A stretch of 64,000 bases of DNA from an uncultured Lachnospiraceae bacterium (GCA_948688495.1 CAPQSW010000003.1:30678-94677), one strand, 5' to 3'. Numbered from the stretch's first letter, positions 45,901 through 54,358 are shown. A program made the numbers and translations. The notes: generated from the sequence alone by a model not told the origin.

Positions 45901-46276
45901 CGGAAGCTGCATCATTACCATTACGGCGGCAGAAACAGTAAATTATAAAAAGACATCCATTAATGTTACCATAACGGTAAAACCGAAAAAGATGTCTATC
46001 AAGGGTGTAACGGCGGCAAAGAAAAGCCTCAAAGTGACCTGGAAGAAAGATTCTAAGGCAACCGGATATGAGATCCAGTGTTCCCTGACGAAGAATTTCA
46101 AGAAGGTTGCGGCGAAAGTGGATGTGAAAAAGGCATCGGCAACTTTGAAGAAGCTGAAAAAAGGCAGGAAGTATTACGTGCGCATCCGCGCCTATAAGAC
46201 CGCAAAAGTGAATGGTAAGAACAAGAAACTTACTGGTGCATGGAGCAAGGCAAAGATAAGCAAACAGGTGAAATAA
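42962..46276 (+). CDS. Secreted GH30 enzyme, endo-beta-1,6-galactanase-like, without the inserted module
   Basis: 1104 residues from ATG 42962, with GGAGGG upstream. The signal peptide is nearly the same as in the 33,213 gene. GH30 domain about 40-580: EFQGWGTSLCWWANRLGYSE, IGRYNVGGGDN joined directly to LHAAHIERSDSMVPGY, acid/base E256 in TPMNEPY and nucleophile E369 in LWMSEIDVGG. Then an F5/8 type C module (about 610-770), FIVAR-like helices, Ig-like and Fn3. It aligns throughout with the GH30 part of the first gene except for the missing CBM-like insert, and has no GH43 domain. Likely a paralogue that cuts the same or a related beta-1,6-galactan. It ends 3 bp before the foldase gene. Confidence 0.87.
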   Translation: MKGLKKGISAALAAALILTALPVDGISRVHAAADATIKMLPEEASTFNDTDYDGLGEFQGWGTSLCWWANRLGYSERLTSEAAAKFYGDDGLDLNIGRYNVGGGDNVTGGEYAEENEFLHAAHIERSDSMVPGYCQDVTKMDLKIHDLAYYTDNFDRADETSGYAWNYNWTADQRQLAILEAAMKASGEDFIAEAFSNSPPYFMTNSGCSSGAEKSSEDNLRKDCYKAFAAYMADVVVHWAEVGFVDFTSTTPMNEPYTSYWGANSKKQEGCHFDQGESESTIIEEYYDELQRQLKAAKNENVKRMLSNLIICGTDETSIDTAISSYNKLSDKAKNSIQRIDTHTYGGSKRAELSALAEREGKNLWMSEIDVGGKAGTDAGEMAPALCFAQRIITDLNGLKPSAWIMWNAIDIHVDRNSNSKYDAKESIEEMKNMTYDDGTVMYDPSKAGYWGIVVADHNNEELILTKKYYAYGQFSRYIRPGYTIMGTSDKENTVIAYDPKGKKTVIVTMNTSGSEQTREFDLSEFKAIGNTVKAYRTSGLTEGGENWADISSDSSISADTSARSVSASLPANSITTFIVEGTDYDVDQNYELAEKNIIRIMREEIIAENESTMEANIQNVENVTLNEDMVTGSDPWTDDKGNVSGDVVTNVVDGKFNTFFDGVADGWVQLDLGKQEKIAGFGYAPRSGSGYLDRCVGASFYGSNDGTNWTKLYTISAVPAEGKFTNVYASRFEVPNNTSYRYIKYAVPEGDSSAACNVSELAVYRWKSGVNVTFKEPAGPKNLQEWIAWYKSKTAGNAYSNASKAAFQSAMAAAEAVAGGTNTIEQNKARRALALAYLGLKPETEADRLENAKMILQDGITRNTVPDSKKNQYTQSSWDNYQNKLAAAKNLLKSGTLTKAQAEQAVRELVTAKNALKPQSRSNQTITCKKIFDKTYGDKAFSLGAKVKTGDGKLSYKSSNTKVADYNKKTGKVQIKGTGSCIITITAAETVNYKKTSINVTITVKPKKMSIKGVTAAKKSLKVTWKKDSKATGYEIQCSLTKNFKKVAAKVDVKKASATLKKLKKGRKYYVRIRAYKTAKVNGKNKKLTGAWSKAKISKQVK
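45734..46273 (+). repeat. Shared C-terminal Ig/Fn3 module, copy 3
   Basis: Starts NQTITCKKIFDKTYGDKAFS and ends KLTGAWSKAKISKQVK. The Fn3 half is almost identical to copies 1 and 2; the Ig half is the most diverged of the three. Confidence 0.85.
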
Positions 46277-46279
46277 TTT

Positions 46280-47308
46280 ATGCGAAACAGGTGTGTGACA
46301 ATGATCCTGTGCATGATGGCAGTCCTTTGTGCCGCAGCAACAACAGGCTGCGGCACGAAGACTGTGAAAGACAGTGATGTCGTCATGGAAATTGCAGGAC
46401 AGGATGTTGTAAAAGCAGAATATCAGATGATACTTGTCGATTATGTGGCAGAAGTCAAACAGCAGTACGATACGGATACTGCTAACCGCAAAGATTTCTG
46501 GACAACGGGACAGAATGGGGAGCGGCCGTTGGATAAGATAATGCAGCTTGCCGAAGAAAACCTGGCCGAGAAAAAGGTGATCGCACAGCTCGCAAAGGAA
46601 TCGAAATCCTCGGCTGTGACGGATTATTTGTCTATTGCAGCACAGATGGGGGAAGAAAATGACAGGCGGCAGACGGCGGAGGAAACGGGTGAGGTTGTAT
46701 ACGGACTTACCTCTTATGATGTCCGGGAATATTACAATTATGTCTATACCCAGATAGAATACGAAGTGGTGGAAGCCCTCAAGCAGCAACAGGATATTTC
46801 GGAGGAAGAATTAAAGCAGATATATGAGGAGAATAGGCAGCAGTATACAAGCGACGTGGGCGTTAAGGTTCTGGTTGCCGAAATGCTGGCTGAGGCAGGA
46901 ACGGAGAAGGCCGTGCAGATTGCGGAGGCGATGGGAACAGATGCAGACGTTAGGGCGCTCACTGACCGTTACCCTGATGTCAGCTTTTATGAGATGGAAC
47001 TTTCCTCCCTCGATACGCAGGAGGGAAAGAACGGCGTATATACCAAACGTTGGCTGACAGCGTCTATGATGCAGCCGGGGGAGGTGTGTGAGCCTTTTGC
47101 CGTTGGAGAAAAACGGATGGTGATGCGCTGCCTGGAGCGGTCGGAACATGTGGTGCAGTCCTTTGCGGATGTGAAAGGCGTGCTGAAAGATACGGTTCAG
47201 ACCAACCTGGCTTATGAGGAAATCGACTCCCGAAAAGAGAAAACGCAGATTCAGCTAACTGTTTCAGAGGGACAGTTAGAGCGGGCGGCGCTGGAGGTAC
47301 TTGAATAG
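46280..47308 (+). CDS. PrsA/SurA-like foldase lipoprotein
   Basis: 342 residues; ATG 3 bp after the stop of the second GH30 gene. Lipoprotein signal peptide with lipobox (AAATTGC). Layout: N-terminal SurA-type helical part (VVMEIAGQDVVKAEYQMILVDYV), a central parvulin-like segment (DVGVKVLVAEMLAEAGTEKA... MMQPGEVCEPFAVGEKRMVMRCLER) and a C-terminal helix. It would help fold secreted proteins at the outer membrane face. Whether the isomerase active site is complete is unclear: the usual parvulin histidines are not obvious. Its close linkage suggests a dedicated chaperone for the large enzymes. Confidence 0.78.
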   Translation: MRNRCVTMILCMMAVLCAAATTGCGTKTVKDSDVVMEIAGQDVVKAEYQMILVDYVAEVKQQYDTDTANRKDFWTTGQNGERPLDKIMQLAEENLAEKKVIAQLAKESKSSAVTDYLSIAAQMGEENDRRQTAEETGEVVYGLTSYDVREYYNYVYTQIEYEVVEALKQQQDISEEELKQIYEENRQQYTSDVGVKVLVAEMLAEAGTEKAVQIAEAMGTDADVRALTDRYPDVSFYEMELSSLDTQEGKNGVYTKRWLTASMMQPGEVCEPFAVGEKRMVMRCLERSEHVVQSFADVKGVLKDTVQTNLAYEEIDSRKEKTQIQLTVSEGQLERAALEVLE

Positions 47309-47325
47309 TAAATGTGATATTGATA

Positions 47326-47352
47326 CAAAAATCCCCACCGGCAGGCGGGGAT
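47326..47352 (-). terminator. typA terminator
   Basis: Read on the minus strand: ATCCCCGCC pairs with GGTGGGGAT, followed by five T. It lies 15 bp after the typA stop; it may also serve the foldase gene on the plus strand. Confidence 0.85.
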
Positions 47353-47367
47353 AAAACTATATCTTTG

Positions 47368-49197
47368 TTATTTCTTAAATCCTGCCCGTTTTCGCAGCGT
47401 CGGGTCTAAAATCCGCTTGCGGATACGCAGACTATCGGGTGTGACCTCCAAAAGCTCGTCCGTCTCAATAAATTCCAATGCCTGCTCAAGACTAAGAATC
47501 TTGGGCGGCGTCAGTGTAAGTGCCTCGTCAGCGCTCGAAGAACGGGTGTTGGTGAGGTGCTTTTTCTTGCACACATTGATTTCAATATCTTCTGGTTTCG
47601 CGCTCTGCCCGATAACCATCCCGGAGTATACCTTTTCTCCAGGTCCAATAAACAGGGTGCCGCGGTCCTGTGCACTGAACAGGCCATAGGTGACAGATTC
47701 CCCGCTTTCAAAAGCGATCAGAGAACCCTGTTTGCGGTAGGCAATGTCTCCCTTATATGGCTCATAGCCATTGAAAATCGTGTTGATGATACCGTTTCCC
47801 TTCGTGTCTGTCAAAAATTCGTTCCGGTATCCAATCAGTCCGCGGGAGGGGATGTTAAATTCCAGCCGGGTATAGCCGCCGCTGATTGGTCCCATATTCC
47901 GAAGTTCTCCTTTGCGCTGGCTTAGCTTCTCGATGACGGAGCCGGTAAATTCATCCGGGACATCTACATAGGCAAGCTCCATCGGTTCCAAACGTTTGCC
48001 GGATTCATCTTTTTGGAATAACACTTCTGCCTTGCTGACCGCAAACTCGTAACCTTCCCTGCGCATATTTTCAATCAGTACGGACAGGTGAAGCTCGCCT
48101 CTCCCGGAAACTTTCAGACTATCCGGGCTGTCTGTTTCTTCCACACGCAGGGATACATCCGTGTTCAGTTCGCGGAACAGACGGTCACGGATATGGCGTG
48201 AGGTAACAAATTTTCCCTCCTGTCCGGCAAGCGGGCTGTCATTGACAATAAAATTCATAGAAATCGTAGGATCGGAAATCTTCTGGAAATCAATTGCGAT
48301 GGGATTTTCCGGGGCACAGATGGTATCTCCGATATGAATATCTGCAATACCGGAAATTGCAACAATGGAGCCGATTCCTGCTTCAGAGACATCTACCTTA
48401 TTTAGTCCGTCAAATTCATACAGTTTGCTGATGCGTACTTTCTGCAGCTTGTCTGGCTCATGATGGTTTACAACAACAGCATCCTGGTTGATTTTAAGGC
48501 AGCCATTGTCTACTTTGCCGACACCAATCCGTCCAACGTATTCGTTGTAGTCAATTGTGCTGATTAAGACCTGTGTACTGGCATCAGGGTCGCCTTCAGG
48601 CGCCGGGATGTATTCCAAGATAGTCTCAAAGAGCGCCGTCATATCTTTCTTTTCGTCGTTTAAATCCTTCACGGCATAGCCGTCCCTTGCAGAAGCATAG
48701 ATAAAGGGACAGTCTAACTGTTCGTCGGACGCGTCCAGGTCCATGAACAGTTCCAATACTTCATCAATCACTTCGTCCGGACGAGCTTCCGGGCGGTCAA
48801 TTTTGTTGATGCACACAATGACCGGGAGATCCAGCGCCAATGCTTTCATCAATACAAATTTTGTCTGGGGCATAGCTCCCTCAAAAGCGTCTACTACAAG
48901 GACGACGCCGTTTACCATTTTCAGTACACGCTCCACCTCACCGCCGAAGTCCGCGTGCCCCGGAGTATCAATAATGTTAATCTTTGTATCCTTATAAAAG
49001 ACAGCGGTATTTTTGGAGAGAATGGTAATCCCGCGTTCCCGCTCAATGTCACCAGAATCCATCACGCGTTCCTGCACCTCCTGGTTGGCACGGAATACGC
49101 CGCTTTGCTTTAATAATTCGTCCACCAGCGTGGTCTTGCCGTGGTCTACGTGGGCGATGATGGCAATGTTGCGTATATCTTCACGTTTTGTTTTCAT
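47368..49197 (-). CDS. typA: Ribosome-associated GTPase TypA/BipA
   Basis: 609 residues, standard length. GTPase motifs: [19 protein letters not shown] (G1), RGITI (G2), [19 protein letters not shown] (G3), [13 protein letters not shown] (G4), followed by the elongation-factor-like domains II, III and V and the TypA C-terminal domain ([20 protein letters not shown]). It works on the ribosome under stress and cold. The gene has its own promoter and terminator. Confidence 0.97.
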   Translation of the reverse strand: MKTKREDIRNIAIIAHVDHGKTTLVDELLKQSGVFRANQEVQERVMDSGDIERERGITILSKNTAVFYKDTKINIIDTPGHADFGGEVERVLKMVNGVVLVVDAFEGAMPQTKFVLMKALALDLPVIVCINKIDRPEARPDEVIDEVLELFMDLDASDEQLDCPFIYASARDGYAVKDLNDEKKDMTALFETILEYIPAPEGDPDASTQVLISTIDYNEYVGRIGVGKVDNGCLKINQDAVVVNHHEPDKLQKVRISKLYEFDGLNKVDVSEAGIGSIVAISGIADIHIGDTICAPENPIAIDFQKISDPTISMNFIVNDSPLAGQEGKFVTSRHIRDRLFRELNTDVSLRVEETDSPDSLKVSGRGELHLSVLIENMRREGYEFAVSKAEVLFQKDESGKRLEPMELAYVDVPDEFTGSVIEKLSQRKGELRNMGPISGGYTRLEFNIPSRGLIGYRNEFLTDTKGNGIINTIFNGYEPYKGDIAYRKQGSLIAFESGESVTYGLFSAQDRGTLFIGPGEKVYSGMVIGQSAKPEDIEINVCKKKHLTNTRSSSADEALTLTPPKILSLEQALEFIETDELLEVTPDSLRIRKRILDPTLRKRAGFKK

Positions 49198-49249
49198 AAA
49201 ATATCCCTCTTTCTCAAATCATAAGTTGTTATAATGCATTCACTAGCGT

Positions 49250-49278
49250 ATTATACTGCCCGCGGCGGTATTTGGCAA
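49250..49278 (-). promoter_or_regulatory. typA promoter
   Basis: Read on the minus strand: TTGCCA (49278-49273), 17-bp spacer, TATAAT (49255-49250), 53 bp before the typA start. Confidence 0.78.
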
Positions 49279-49292
49279 GTCATAATGTGTAA

Positions 49293-49318
49293 AAGGCAGG
49301 GAGTTTATGCCCTGCCTT
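49293..49318 (-). terminator. Terminator of the small minus-strand ORF
   Basis: Read on the minus strand: AAGGCAGGG pairs with CCCTGCCTT followed by TT and AC. It lies about 55 bp after the stop of the ORF at 49,372 and before the typA promoter, so that ORF appears to have its own unit. Confidence 0.6.
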
Positions 49319-49371
49319 ACTTCTTTACTTTTATCCTATAGAATCATAATGTCACCACATGCGGGCAATCT

Positions 49372-49572
49372 TTATTGTTCCCTCATATTCAATGTTTCCT
49401 GGATAGCATTCCAATCATCTTTTTTCTTCTGTTTTGCTCTTTCATATTCCTCAATTGTTATCCCCAGTCCTTCACAGGCATTCTGCAGGCTGAGCCCCAG
49501 ATTCTTCATGAGGGTATGCTTTTTGATATCATAGCATGGCAGGATAGATATTGCAAATAATAAAAACAACAA
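49372..49572 (-). pseudogene. Possible remnant or small ORF, unknown
   Basis: 66 codons from a TTG, or 45 from the internal ATG. The C-terminal part (MKNLGLSLQNACEGLGITIEEYERAK) reads like a real helical protein tail, of the kind found at the end of Rpn/PD-(D/E)XK transposase-like nucleases in Lachnospiraceae. There is no ribosome binding site. A terminator follows it on the same strand. It is most likely the 3' end of a lost gene. Confidence 0.35.
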
Positions 49573-49781
49573 TAAGTGAAAATATATGTCAATTATCCAT
49601 AATCTTAAATATCTGCTACAATCTTAAAATAATATAATGTCTTATCCAAAAAACCCCTGATAAAATTATTAATTATTACCATAGACTCCGACTGTCCAGG
49701 CAAGGGTCAGGCATTTGGAGTTTGAGATGGCAGGCAGCGCGAAGCGGCGCGTGCAGGCATATTTAAAAAGGAGGAAGAAGG
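49573..49781. other. AT-rich spacer with a GC-rich dispersed element
   Basis: About 150 bp of AT-rich DNA without a gene, followed by a GC-rich motif at 49,724-49,754 (GCGCGAAGCGGCGCGTGC core) that also occurs at 1497-1527. A ribosome binding site AAAAAGGAGG precedes the next gene. No clear promoter is seen. Confidence 0.5.
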
Positions 49782-52700
49782 ATGAAGAAGAAAATATTAG
49801 CCCTGGCATTAAGCCTGGCTATGGCAGTTACTATGCTGCCGGCAACATCAGTGAGGGCAGATGAAATTGTTCCAAAAGATACGGCGGAAACGATTGTAAC
49901 AGCGGGAGATGCTTCGGCAGAGCCGGTGGATAACTGGGCGCGGTCGGCAACACCCTCGGCAGATAGAGCAAGTGATGTAGCTAAAATTAATGATGGAAGC
50001 CTGGTTCATTGGCATTGCTGGGCTGGTGAAGCTCTCACAGTGCCTATGAATGTCACTCTTACATGGGAGGATGAACAGACATTGTCTTCCATGCGCGTGA
50101 TGTGGTGGGCGGATCAAATTAGTGATGCTGAAAATTATGGTGTCCAATTCCCATCATCTGCGAAAGTGCAGTATAAAGAAGGAGGGGAATGGAAGGATAT
50201 TACATCCGTAGGTGTACAGCATGGGGGGACAAATGGTCAGGACAGTATCTGGAATGTTGTTGATTTTGGGAAGGAGTATAAAACAACAGCATTGCGCATG
50301 GTGATAGAGCCTACAAACAAGTCTGCAATGGGTATCAGTGAGTGGGAGGTATTTGGAGCTAAACTTGGCATTGCAGGGGCAAAAATCGCCGGACAGACAG
50401 AGCTTGCAGCCGGACAGACAGCGGTTTATACAGGAAGTGTTATTCCGCTGGATAAGGAGGCCGGTACTGCATATGAGTGGTCTGTTGCCAGCGGTTCAGA
50501 GGACAAGATAGAGATTGAGGGAGAGAACAATCAGAAAACAGTAACCGTTAAAGGCAAAGGGGAAGGTAATGCGACACTCCATTTGAAAGCCACAAAGGAT
50601 GGTGTTAGCAGAGAGAAGGATTTCGTTATCTCTGTAAAGGGTGAAGAAACATTGTTAGCATATGACTTAAGTCTTTTGCAGGAGTTGGGAGTGCAGAAAA
50701 ATAATTTTGAACTTCCTGCTATCAGCCAAAACGGTTATACTATAACATGGTCATCTAGTAACAAGGATGCTGTCAAAATTGAAACTGGCGAAGATGGGAA
50801 AATCATGGCAATGGTTACAAGAATTGATGAAGAACAGAGTGTGGTTCTGACAGCAACCATTATCGGAAAAGAAGGAGAAATTAAGAAGACCGTAGATAAG
50901 AGTTTTAACGTTACGTTACCGAAAGAAAATCTGGCACGTTTTGCAACGGTAACTGGTTCCTATAAAGGCGGATGGGGGGAAGAATTGCCCAATATTAATG
51001 ACGAAAATAATATGACAGGCTGGAATGGACATAATCATGTCATTAATACACAAACTGGAGAGATTGCTTCAGAAGAGTGGATTCAATATGATTTTGTGGA
51101 AAAATTAGAACTGACAGGCTCTACAATTCGATATAAAGACGAGAATGGAGGAGTTGTGGTTCCTTCTAAGGTTGAGTTTCAGTATACAGATGGAGATGAG
51201 GAATATAATGAAGCTTCCTGGAAAACAGTTCCCAACGATGAAGGATGGACTTATAACCCAGAGGCTAACGTTGATAATAATTACGGATTTGGTGGAGCAA
51301 TTGTTGTGAAAAAGATCCGGCTCAAGGTAACAAATGGAAAAACCAGACCAGCAGAAGGAGACGGGGTACTTGCGGCAGCGTATATTTACGAATGGGGGTT
51401 AACTGGTAAGAAGTACGTGAAGCCGGAAAGGGAGCTTGCTAAGCTGGACGAACTTATTACAAATGCTAAAGCGCTTAATACGGAAGGCAAAGACCAGGCT
51501 ACGGTTACTGCTTTTACCAATGCTATTACAGAAGCAGAGAGAGTGAAAGCTCTCAGCAGCCCATTGAAGGCTGAGGTAGACGCAGCTTTTGATACGCTCA
51601 ATAATTTGCATGTACAGCTGGGAGGAGAAGCGGCTAAGAAAGACATAGAAACTTTTACAATTACATTTGCCGGTGGAAATGCGCATGAATACACGGGTAC
51701 GGAAATCAAGCCGGAGGTAATCGTAATGGATGGCGAGACTCCATTAACGGCCGATGATTTCACGGTTGAGTATGCAAAAGATTCCAGCAGTGTAGGCGAT
51801 AAAACCGTGACAATAAAAGCTGCAGCAGATAGCACTAAATATGAGGGCAGCACGACAAAGACATATAAGATTACAGCAAGGAGGCTGACAGAAGCAAATA
51901 CAGAGATTACTCTTACCATGCCGGAAAATATTGTGGCAGGAACACAGGTGAAGCCTGAGGTAGCTGTGAAAGTGACAATTGCAGATGGAAATATCAAAAC
52001 TCTGACAAAGGATACGGATTACACGGTAGTATACGGTGAAAATAATACTTCAGGAACAGATGCCGGTTCCGTAACAATCACGGGTAAAGGCAATTATGCT
52101 GGAAGCATAGAAAAAAAATTTGATATTGCTGCATCTTCTGCTGATGACAATATGAACACGCTTACCGTAACCTTCCCGAACGAAGGCAAGTTCGAGTATA
52201 CAGGCGCAGAAATCAAGCCGGTGCCAGTTGTAAAGGATGGAGAGACAGCTTTAGTTTCTGGAACAGATTTTGTAGTGGAATATCCGGCTGATGTGACTGC
52301 TTTGGGTGAAAAGCCAGTCACCATTATTCCTGGAAGCAATGGCAAATATAAGGGCAGCAAAACAGCAGCTTATGAGATTACGGCAAGGAGGCTGACGAAT
52401 GACAACACTTCAATTACCCTTACCATGCCTGAGAATATTGTAGAAGGAACACAGATGAAGCCTGAGGTAGATGTAAAAGTAACGATTGCCGAAGGAGACA
52501 TCAAGACCCTGGTAAAAGATACGGACTACACAGCAGCGTATGGCGACAATAACACGACAGGTGCAGAGGCAGGCTCCGTAACCATTACAGGGAAAGGGAA
52601 CTATGCCGGAAGCATAGAGAAGAAGTTTGCAATCGGTTCTGAACAGCCGGCACCAGGACCTGAGACAAAGACGGATTTGAGGGATGCAGTTGTCACCGTT

Positions 52701-53441
52701 CCTGACTGCACTTATAACAAGAAAGCCCAGACTCCGGCAGTGACTGTAAAAGTAGGCGAAAAAACTTTAGTAAAAGATACAGACTATACAGTAGCTTATG
52801 AAGATAATACTAATGCTGGAACTGCAAAAGCAGTGGTTGTAGCAAAGGAAGGCAGTGATTATACAGGAAGAATTGAGAAGGCATTTACGATCAAGAAGGC
52901 AAATGCAGTAATCAGCGCAAAGAACATTACCAAGACGATTGGTGCAAAGGACTTTGGTTTTGGGGCTTCTGTAGACAGCGGCGCTGCACTTTCTTACAAG
53001 TCATCAAACACGAAGGTTATTAAAGTTGTAAAAGGTAAGGCTCAGATTGTAAAAACAGGAACAGCCAAAATAACAATCACAGCCGCTGCCACGGCAAATT
53101 ACAATGCTGCAGCAAAGACCATTACAATTAAGGTCAATGGGCTGAAACAGGCAAAGATTTCAAAAGTTGAGAATAAGAAGTCCAAACAGTTGAAAGTAAC
53201 CTGGAAGAAGGATTCCAATGCCGCAGGATACAAGGTAATGTATTCCACGGATAAGAAGTTCAAGAACAAGAAAGTAACTAAGACGATTACCATCAAGAAA
53301 AATAAGACTACCAGCTATACAATTAAGAAGCTGAAAAAAGGTAAGAAATATTACGTAAAGGTATGCTCTTACGTGAAAGTTGGCAAGAAACAGGTGCTTG
53401 GAAAGTACAGCAAAGTCAAAAACATTAAGATTAAGAAATAG
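49782..53441 (+). CDS. Large secreted surface protein with discoidin, Ig and Fn3 modules; no catalytic domain recognised
   Basis: 1219 residues. The signal peptide ends near SVRADE. Order: discoidin-like (42-192), Ig-like (195-288), bacterial Ig-like (289-385), second discoidin-like (386-545, with SYKGGWGEELPNIND), FIVAR (548-618), two tandem MBG/Ig-like blocks (about 626-785 and 790-952, highly similar), one more such unit (966-1040), Ig-like (1041-1120), Fn3 with lysine-rich C terminus (VTWKKDSNAAGYKVMYS). It carries the same kind of C-terminal end as the 33-46 kb enzymes but no enzyme motif. Likely a carbohydrate-binding adhesin or scaffold. A terminator follows. Confidence 0.82.
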   Translation: MKKKILALALSLAMAVTMLPATSVRADEIVPKDTAETIVTAGDASAEPVDNWARSATPSADRASDVAKINDGSLVHWHCWAGEALTVPMNVTLTWEDEQTLSSMRVMWWADQISDAENYGVQFPSSAKVQYKEGGEWKDITSVGVQHGGTNGQDSIWNVVDFGKEYKTTALRMVIEPTNKSAMGISEWEVFGAKLGIAGAKIAGQTELAAGQTAVYTGSVIPLDKEAGTAYEWSVASGSEDKIEIEGENNQKTVTVKGKGEGNATLHLKATKDGVSREKDFVISVKGEETLLAYDLSLLQELGVQKNNFELPAISQNGYTITWSSSNKDAVKIETGEDGKIMAMVTRIDEEQSVVLTATIIGKEGEIKKTVDKSFNVTLPKENLARFATVTGSYKGGWGEELPNINDENNMTGWNGHNHVINTQTGEIASEEWIQYDFVEKLELTGSTIRYKDENGGVVVPSKVEFQYTDGDEEYNEASWKTVPNDEGWTYNPEANVDNNYGFGGAIVVKKIRLKVTNGKTRPAEGDGVLAAAYIYEWGLTGKKYVKPERELAKLDELITNAKALNTEGKDQATVTAFTNAITEAERVKALSSPLKAEVDAAFDTLNNLHVQLGGEAAKKDIETFTITFAGGNAHEYTGTEIKPEVIVMDGETPLTADDFTVEYAKDSSSVGDKTVTIKAAADSTKYEGSTTKTYKITARRLTEANTEITLTMPENIVAGTQVKPEVAVKVTIADGNIKTLTKDTDYTVVYGENNTSGTDAGSVTITGKGNYAGSIEKKFDIAASSADDNMNTLTVTFPNEGKFEYTGAEIKPVPVVKDGETALVSGTDFVVEYPADVTALGEKPVTIIPGSNGKYKGSKTAAYEITARRLTNDNTSITLTMPENIVEGTQMKPEVDVKVTIAEGDIKTLVKDTDYTAAYGDNNTTGAEAGSVTITGKGNYAGSIEKKFAIGSEQPAPGPETKTDLRDAVVTVPDCTYNKKAQTPAVTVKVGEKTLVKDTDYTVAYEDNTNAGTAKAVVVAKEGSDYTGRIEKAFTIKKANAVISAKNITKTIGAKDFGFGASVDSGAALSYKSSNTKVIKVVKGKAQIVKTGTAKITITAAATANYNAAAKTITIKVNGLKQAKISKVENKKSKQLKVTWKKDSNAAGYKVMYSTDKKFKNKKVTKTITIKKNKTTSYTIKKLKKGKKYYVKVCSYVKVGKKQVLGKYSKVKNIKIKK
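51650..52640 (+). repeat. Two tandem ~490-bp repeats inside the surface-protein gene
   Basis: Unit 1 (about 51,650-52,130) and unit 2 (about 52,153-52,640) encode matching MBG-type blocks: ITARRLTEANTEITLTMPEN versus ITARRLTNDNTSITLTMPEN, and SVTITGKGNYAGSIEKKF in both. High DNA similarity suggests recent duplication and possible copy-number change. Confidence 0.8.
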
Positions 53442-53480
53442 GACTTTAGGTGAAATTCACATGGAACGATACCGGCAAAA

Positions 53481-53505
53481 GGCCGCCCATACGGGCGGTC
53501 TTTTG
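53481..53505 (+). terminator. Terminator of the surface-protein gene
   Basis: GGCCGCCC pairs with GGGCGGTC (one wobble) with loop ATAC, followed by TTTT. Confidence 0.85.
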
Positions 53506-53521
53506 TTTGAAGTGATATTTC

Positions 53522-53559
53522 TTGTATTATAATATCAGGTCTGTTATAATTGTTAACAA
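53522..53559 (+). promoter_or_regulatory. Promoter of the DUF4190 gene with an overlapping palindrome
   Basis: TTGTAT (53522-53527), 17-bp spacer, TATAAT (53545-53550). The palindrome TTGTTAACAA (53550-53559) follows at the expected start site. Confidence 0.55.
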
Positions 53560-53598
53560 CAATTACTTTAGGAAAGAGAACAGGCAGGAGGATTTTAC

Positions 53599-54306
53599 AT
53601 GAGTGAAGAAAACAATATGTTTGGGAATAATGGGCAGACAGAACAGCAGCAAAGCTATGGTCAGCAGGAGGCGGAACAAGCTTTAAGCTACAGCCAGCAG
53701 CAGGAGGCAGAACAAGCTTTAAGTTACAGCCAGCAGCAGGAGGCAGAACAGCCGTCAAGCTATATACAGCAACAGGAAACAGGGCAGCAGGGTTACGGCC
53801 AGTCACAGGATTATAACCAGCAAGGATATAGCCAGCAGGGTTACGGCCAGCAGCAAGGTTACAGCCAACAGCAGGGATATAATCAGCAAAATCAGCAGAA
53901 CCAGCAGACACCGCTCTCCGGTTATGCTGAACCGGTGTATCACAATCAATATAATCAGTACAATAAGGACAGCGGGGATGAAAGCCAGGGATTTGGAATA
54001 GCATCCCTGATTTGCGGTATCCTTTCGATTGTCACCTGTTGCTGCAGTTGTCCCTGTGCACCCCTGGCGATTGTATCCATCGTATTAGGTATTTTGCAGA
54101 TAAGTAAAGGGACAGCAAAGGGGATGGCAATTGCAGGTATTATATGTTCGGCTGTGGGATTGGTTTTGATGATTATAAGCATCATATTTACAATTGTCAT
54201 GAACAGCTCAGATTTTTCTAACAGTTATTACCGGGACTACTATGATATACTTCAGGAGCTTGAGGATATGGACTACGTGGAGGATGGACACCACAATTAT
54301 ATTTAA
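53599..54306 (+). CDS. DUF4190 membrane protein with a Gln-rich repeat N terminus
   Basis: 235 residues; GGAGG 8 nt before the ATG. The N-terminal 110 residues are a low-complexity Q/Y/G/S string, including three copies of a 12-residue unit (QQEAEQALSYSQ). The C-terminal part has two membrane segments (SLICGILSIVTCCCSCPCAPLAIVSIVLGILQI and MAIAGIICSAVGLVLMIISII), the DUF4190 layout. Function unknown. Confidence 0.85.
   Translation: MSEENNMFGNNGQTEQQQSYGQQEAEQALSYSQQQEAEQALSYSQQQEAEQPSSYIQQQETGQQGYGQSQDYNQQGYSQQGYGQQQGYSQQQGYNQQNQQNQQTPLSGYAEPVYHNQYNQYNKDSGDESQGFGIASLICGILSIVTCCCSCPCAPLAIVSIVLGILQISKGTAKGMAIAGIICSAVGLVLMIISIIFTIVMNSSDFSNSYYRDYYDILQELEDMDYVEDGHHNYI
53668..53775 (+). repeat. 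Three 36-bp tandem repeats in the DUF4190 gene
   Basis: Units read CAGGAGGCGGAACAAGCTTT..., CAGGAGGCAGAACAAGCTTT... and CAGGAGGCAGAACAGCCGTC..., in frame, so unit number can change without frameshift. Confidence 0.8.
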
Positions 54307-54329
54307 GGGAGCGTTAACCGAGAGATCAA

Positions 54330-54358
54330 GGGCTATGGTACTATTCGTACTGTAGCCC
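54330..54358 (+). terminator. Hairpin after the DUF4190 gene
   Basis: GGCTATGGTAC pairs fully (two wobbles) with GTACTGTAGCC around loop TATTC, followed by CGATTTT. Confidence 0.6.

Noticed and set aside
45731..46789. 352-codon minus-strand ORF across the end of the second GH30 gene and the foldase
   Set aside because: It overlaps two well-supported plus-strand genes. The protein is rich in Cys, His and Phe without any motif, typical of a shadow frame.
33213..47308. Classical SusC/SusD polysaccharide utilisation locus
   Set aside because: No SusC/SusD-like, ABC or PTS transporter genes are in the window, and the organism is Gram-positive; only the secreted enzymes and a foldase are present.
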